DNA of 64,000 nucleotides from an uncultured Clostridia bacterium (GTDB taxonomy: Bacteria > Bacillota > Clostridia > Oscillospirales > Oscillospiraceae): contig CAKNZJ010000282.1 in assembly GCA_932222125.1 (NCBI GenBank), positions 50,598 through 114,597 on the forward strand. The letters are read 5' to 3'. The translations under genes were made by a program, and so were the position numbers. Below, piece by piece: positions 62,384-64,000 of this stretch; within the stretch, counting starts at the first letter, position 1, and each line of letters begins with the position of its first letter. A model generated the notes under the pieces. It ran no database searches and was not told the origin of the DNA. It saw nothing but the letters and a program-made list of their open reading frames with translations.

Positions 62384-62854
62384 TTATTCTACAATATAAC
62401 TTTGTGGCTCCTCACCTGTCCCAATCAACCAACATATTCGATAACTATAAGGCTCACACTCTACTATTTTCATTTCATTGAAATCTGCCCAAACTTTTTC
62501 CAATCTCCCATCAGTTATAATACCCCAATCTATCCAAAACCTTTCGTTGCCATCATTGTAAAAACTACATAAGTATTCAGAATTAGACAAAAGCAATTTT
62601 CCACTAATCCTTAATGTCTTAAATCCCACCAACTCCTTTTTTAACAAAGCGCAAGAAATATATCCATTTTCATCTACAAAAAATATAATCTCCCGTCCCT
62701 TTGCAAACTCCTCATGATACAAAATTTCAGTTGCTTCCTTATAAGTATCTAAGAAAAAAGATTCGGCAGAACGCTGTCCATACCACCCTAATCCCACCAA
62801 CAAAAACTATAGCACCAAAAGAACAAATTATAATTCTTTTTTCTTCATTCTCAA
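62384..62854 (-). pseudogene. Frameshifted small membrane-anchored protein gene
   Basis: The 3' part (62384-62803) is open for 139 codons and is protein-like (SAESFFLDTYKEATEILYHEEFAKG, FFVDENGYISCALLKKELVGFKTLRISGKLL, WIDWGIITDGRLEKVWADFNE). It lacks a proper start. Further upstream another frame encodes a hydrophobic stretch (IIICSFGAIVFVGGIRVVW), and the TTG/ATG start with an AAGGAG site (62848-62867) lies in the third frame. Two frameshifts, one in an A6 tract, would restore a signal- or membrane-anchored protein of about 155 residues. Much lower in GC than the rest of the window. Family unknown. Confidence 0.5.
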
Positions 62855-62865
62855 ATTACATCTCC

Positions 62866-63111
62866 TTATAGATACTCTTTAAGCCCTTCTTTTAATATCT
62901 TATTTATTGTTTCTGTTAAGTTTGTTTCTTCTTCAAGTGCCATCCTCCTTATCGCTTTATCAATATCCCGATCCAGGAAATATGACCTCTATACCCGGCC
63001 CTTGTTCTTTGCTGCCGCCGCTACCGGCACTTCCTCGGCCTCCGGCTGACGATCCGCACCCACAATAGCCTTGAACGCCGCCTCCTGATCAAACTTTGCT
63101 TTCCCTGCCAT
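62866..63111 (-). pseudogene. Ribbon-helix-helix partner of ParA with internal stop
   Basis: ATG at 63111 overlaps the stop of the parA-like remnant (TGATG). The frame reads AGKAKFDQEAAFKAIVGAD, a proline/alanine linker and KNKGRV, then TAG at codon 41 (62989-62991), and continues RSYFLDRDIDKAIRRMALEEETNLTETINKILKEGL to TAA. The second half is a ribbon-helix-helix DNA-binding domain. Such proteins sit behind parA in Firmicute plasmids and ICEs and bind the partition site. The amber codon breaks it. Confidence 0.7.
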
Positions 63112-63775
63112 CACACATCTACCCCTTTCAAAAATTCTTCAATGAACGCCCGGTAGTCCTCGGCCACGGTAGACTTCCCCGCATAGTCGAATATATCGGC
63201 CTTGTTTGCCTGGGCCTCCTCTACCACTACACCCGCCCGGATGTAAGTCTGAAAGATCGGCGCAGATATGAACTCGCTCAACTGCTCTATCAGCTCCTTG
63301 ATCTGCCGACTGATATTTGCCCTGGGATTAAACCTGGTAAACAGAATACCCCGTATCTTTACACCAGGATTACAATACCTTTGGACGCTGCCAGCGGTTT
63401 CATTGAGCTGGGAAATTCCCGCCGTGGCAAAATCCCCGCCGTAGTGGGGATCAGAATATCCGTGGCACAGGTAAAGGTGTTCACCGTCAGCACACCCAGC
63501 GAGGGCGGTGTGTCGATCACAACGAAGTCATAGTTTCCGGCCACCTCAGAAACGGCCTCCTTCAGCCGGTGTTCCTTGCCAGTTTGGGAAAGCTCCTGCT
63601 CCGCTCCGGCCAGCATGATATTGGCCGGAACCACATCATAACCGCCCTTCATATGCTGAATGGCCTCCCCTATACCAGCCGCCCGCTTCACCACCTCATA
63701 GACCGTTGGCACGTTGTAGTTCTCCGCACCACAGGCCGTTGAGAAATTCCCCGTGTGGGTCAAGTTGTGGGTCAC
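63111..63775 (-). pseudogene. parA pseudogene (no Walker A, frameshifted)
   Basis: The frame from 63775 reads GNFSTACGAENYNVPTVYEVVKRA, GGYDVVPANIMLAGAEQEL, NYDFVVIDTPPSLGVLTVN and DILIPTTAGI, the middle of a ParA ATPase with its Walker B. A frameshift near 63425 moves the rest to another frame: QLNETAGSVQRYCNPGVKIRGILFTRFNPR, then FQTYIRAGVVVEEAQANKADIF and the end FLKGVDV. The first 50 or so residues with the KGGVGKT nucleotide-binding loop are missing; the boundary falls in the TGGGTCA array. Confidence 0.88.
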
Positions 63776-63800
63776 CCCAACTGACCCACTTTTTGACCCG
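63756..63800. repeat. Dyad-symmetric array of four TGGGTCA heptamers
   Basis: TGGGTCA at 63756 and 63768 is mirrored by TGACCCA at 63782 and TGACCCG at 63794. Spacing is 12 bases within each pair, and both pairs have the same centre (63778), so the array is symmetric. It lies at the broken 5' end of parA, beside the tRNA genes. Confidence 0.75.
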
Positions 63801-63826
63801 CATTATTTTCACGCAAAACAGAACAA

Positions 63827-63858
63827 AAACTCCCGAAATCCAGCGATTTCAGGAGTTT
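63827..63858 (-). terminator. Terminator of the tRNA cluster
   Basis: Arms AAACTCCCGAAATC / GATTTCAGGAGTTT (one mismatch), four-base loop, T run on the minus strand, three bases past tRNA-Thr. Confidence 0.8.
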
Positions 63859-63860
63859 CT

Positions 63861-63936
<76 letters not shown>

Positions 63937-63939
63937 AGA

Positions 63940-64000
63940 TGGCGACGCGGAAGGGACTTGAACCCTCGACCTCCGGCGTGACAGGCCGGCGTTCTAACCA
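63940..64000 (-). tRNA. tRNA-Asp (GTC), 5' end outside window
   Basis: The 3' 61 bases of a tRNA with anticodon stem CCGGC/GCCGG and anticodon GTC, T-loop GGTTCAAGTCC and CCA. The 5' acceptor strand and part of the D-arm lie beyond the window. Confidence 0.92.

Noticed and set aside
62989..62991. Amber codon in the ribbon-helix-helix gene as possible pyrrolysine or programmed readthrough
   Set aside because: No pyl genes or readthrough context are seen, and the neighbouring parA is clearly broken, so decay is the simpler reading.

Overview
The window looks like a chromosome segment of a fairly GC-rich, low-oxygen Firmicute of the class Clostridia, most like the Oscillospirales (Flavonifractor/Intestinimonas type). 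This is an inference from several things: a germination protease (gpr) indicating spore formation, DnaD plus a DnaC-type helicase loader, a single-chain glycyl-tRNA synthetase behind a T-box leader, zapA, DUF1836 and DegV proteins, strong AGGAGG ribosome binding sites and frequent GTG/TTG starts. No database search could be run, so all names rest on motifs and overall protein appearance.

Positions 1-18550 (all minus strand, read right to left) are one large surface-glycan cluster. It starts with a PglC-type phosphoglycosyl transferase and a PglD-type acetyltransferase. These are followed by two GT4 and five GT2 glycosyltransferases, a GT32 enzyme, a DUF6625-like transferase, an EpsG/Wzy-type polymerase and an MBOAT/SGNH O-acylation pair. 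It ends with a DegT aminotransferase, a nucleotidyltransferase-like protein and a PglF-type dehydratase that runs off the left edge. PglF, PglE, PglD and PglC homologues together suggest that the glycan is started with a bacillosamine-type sugar. The operon promoter carries a run of eight G in its spacer, which could make expression phase variable. Upstream (18600-19500) lie a small ORF, a terminator and the decayed remains of another MBOAT/DHHW acylation pair.

Positions 19489-36000 hold mixed housekeeping and envelope genes: an SSB-like protein, family-4 uracil-DNA glycosylase, lepA, a second MBOAT/SGNH pair with an XRE regulator, pta, rpsT, gpr, a YihY-like membrane protein, DUF1836, DegV, a DnaC/DnaD pair and an SLH-anchored GH25 lysozyme.

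Positions 36000-47500 (minus) form a long run of conserved genes: zapA, a U32 peptidase, maf, mreC, mutS, mnmE, then dtd, mutL and a uridine-kinase-like gene. Positions 47671-54160 (plus) carry a decayed small gene, a T-box-controlled glyS followed by an LTA-synthase-like gene, three tRNAs and an aldehyde dehydrogenase.

Positions 54184-59802 (minus) hold a PatB/MalY-type lyase, an SLC13/ArsB-type transporter, and a cstA operon with two unknown upstream genes. The right end (59863-64000) is a graveyard of mobile-element genes: an ABC permease fragment, ribbon-helix-helix remnants, an integrase lacking its catalytic end and a broken parA/partner pair. These stop at a dyad-symmetric TGGGTCA array beside tRNA-Thr and tRNA-Asp.
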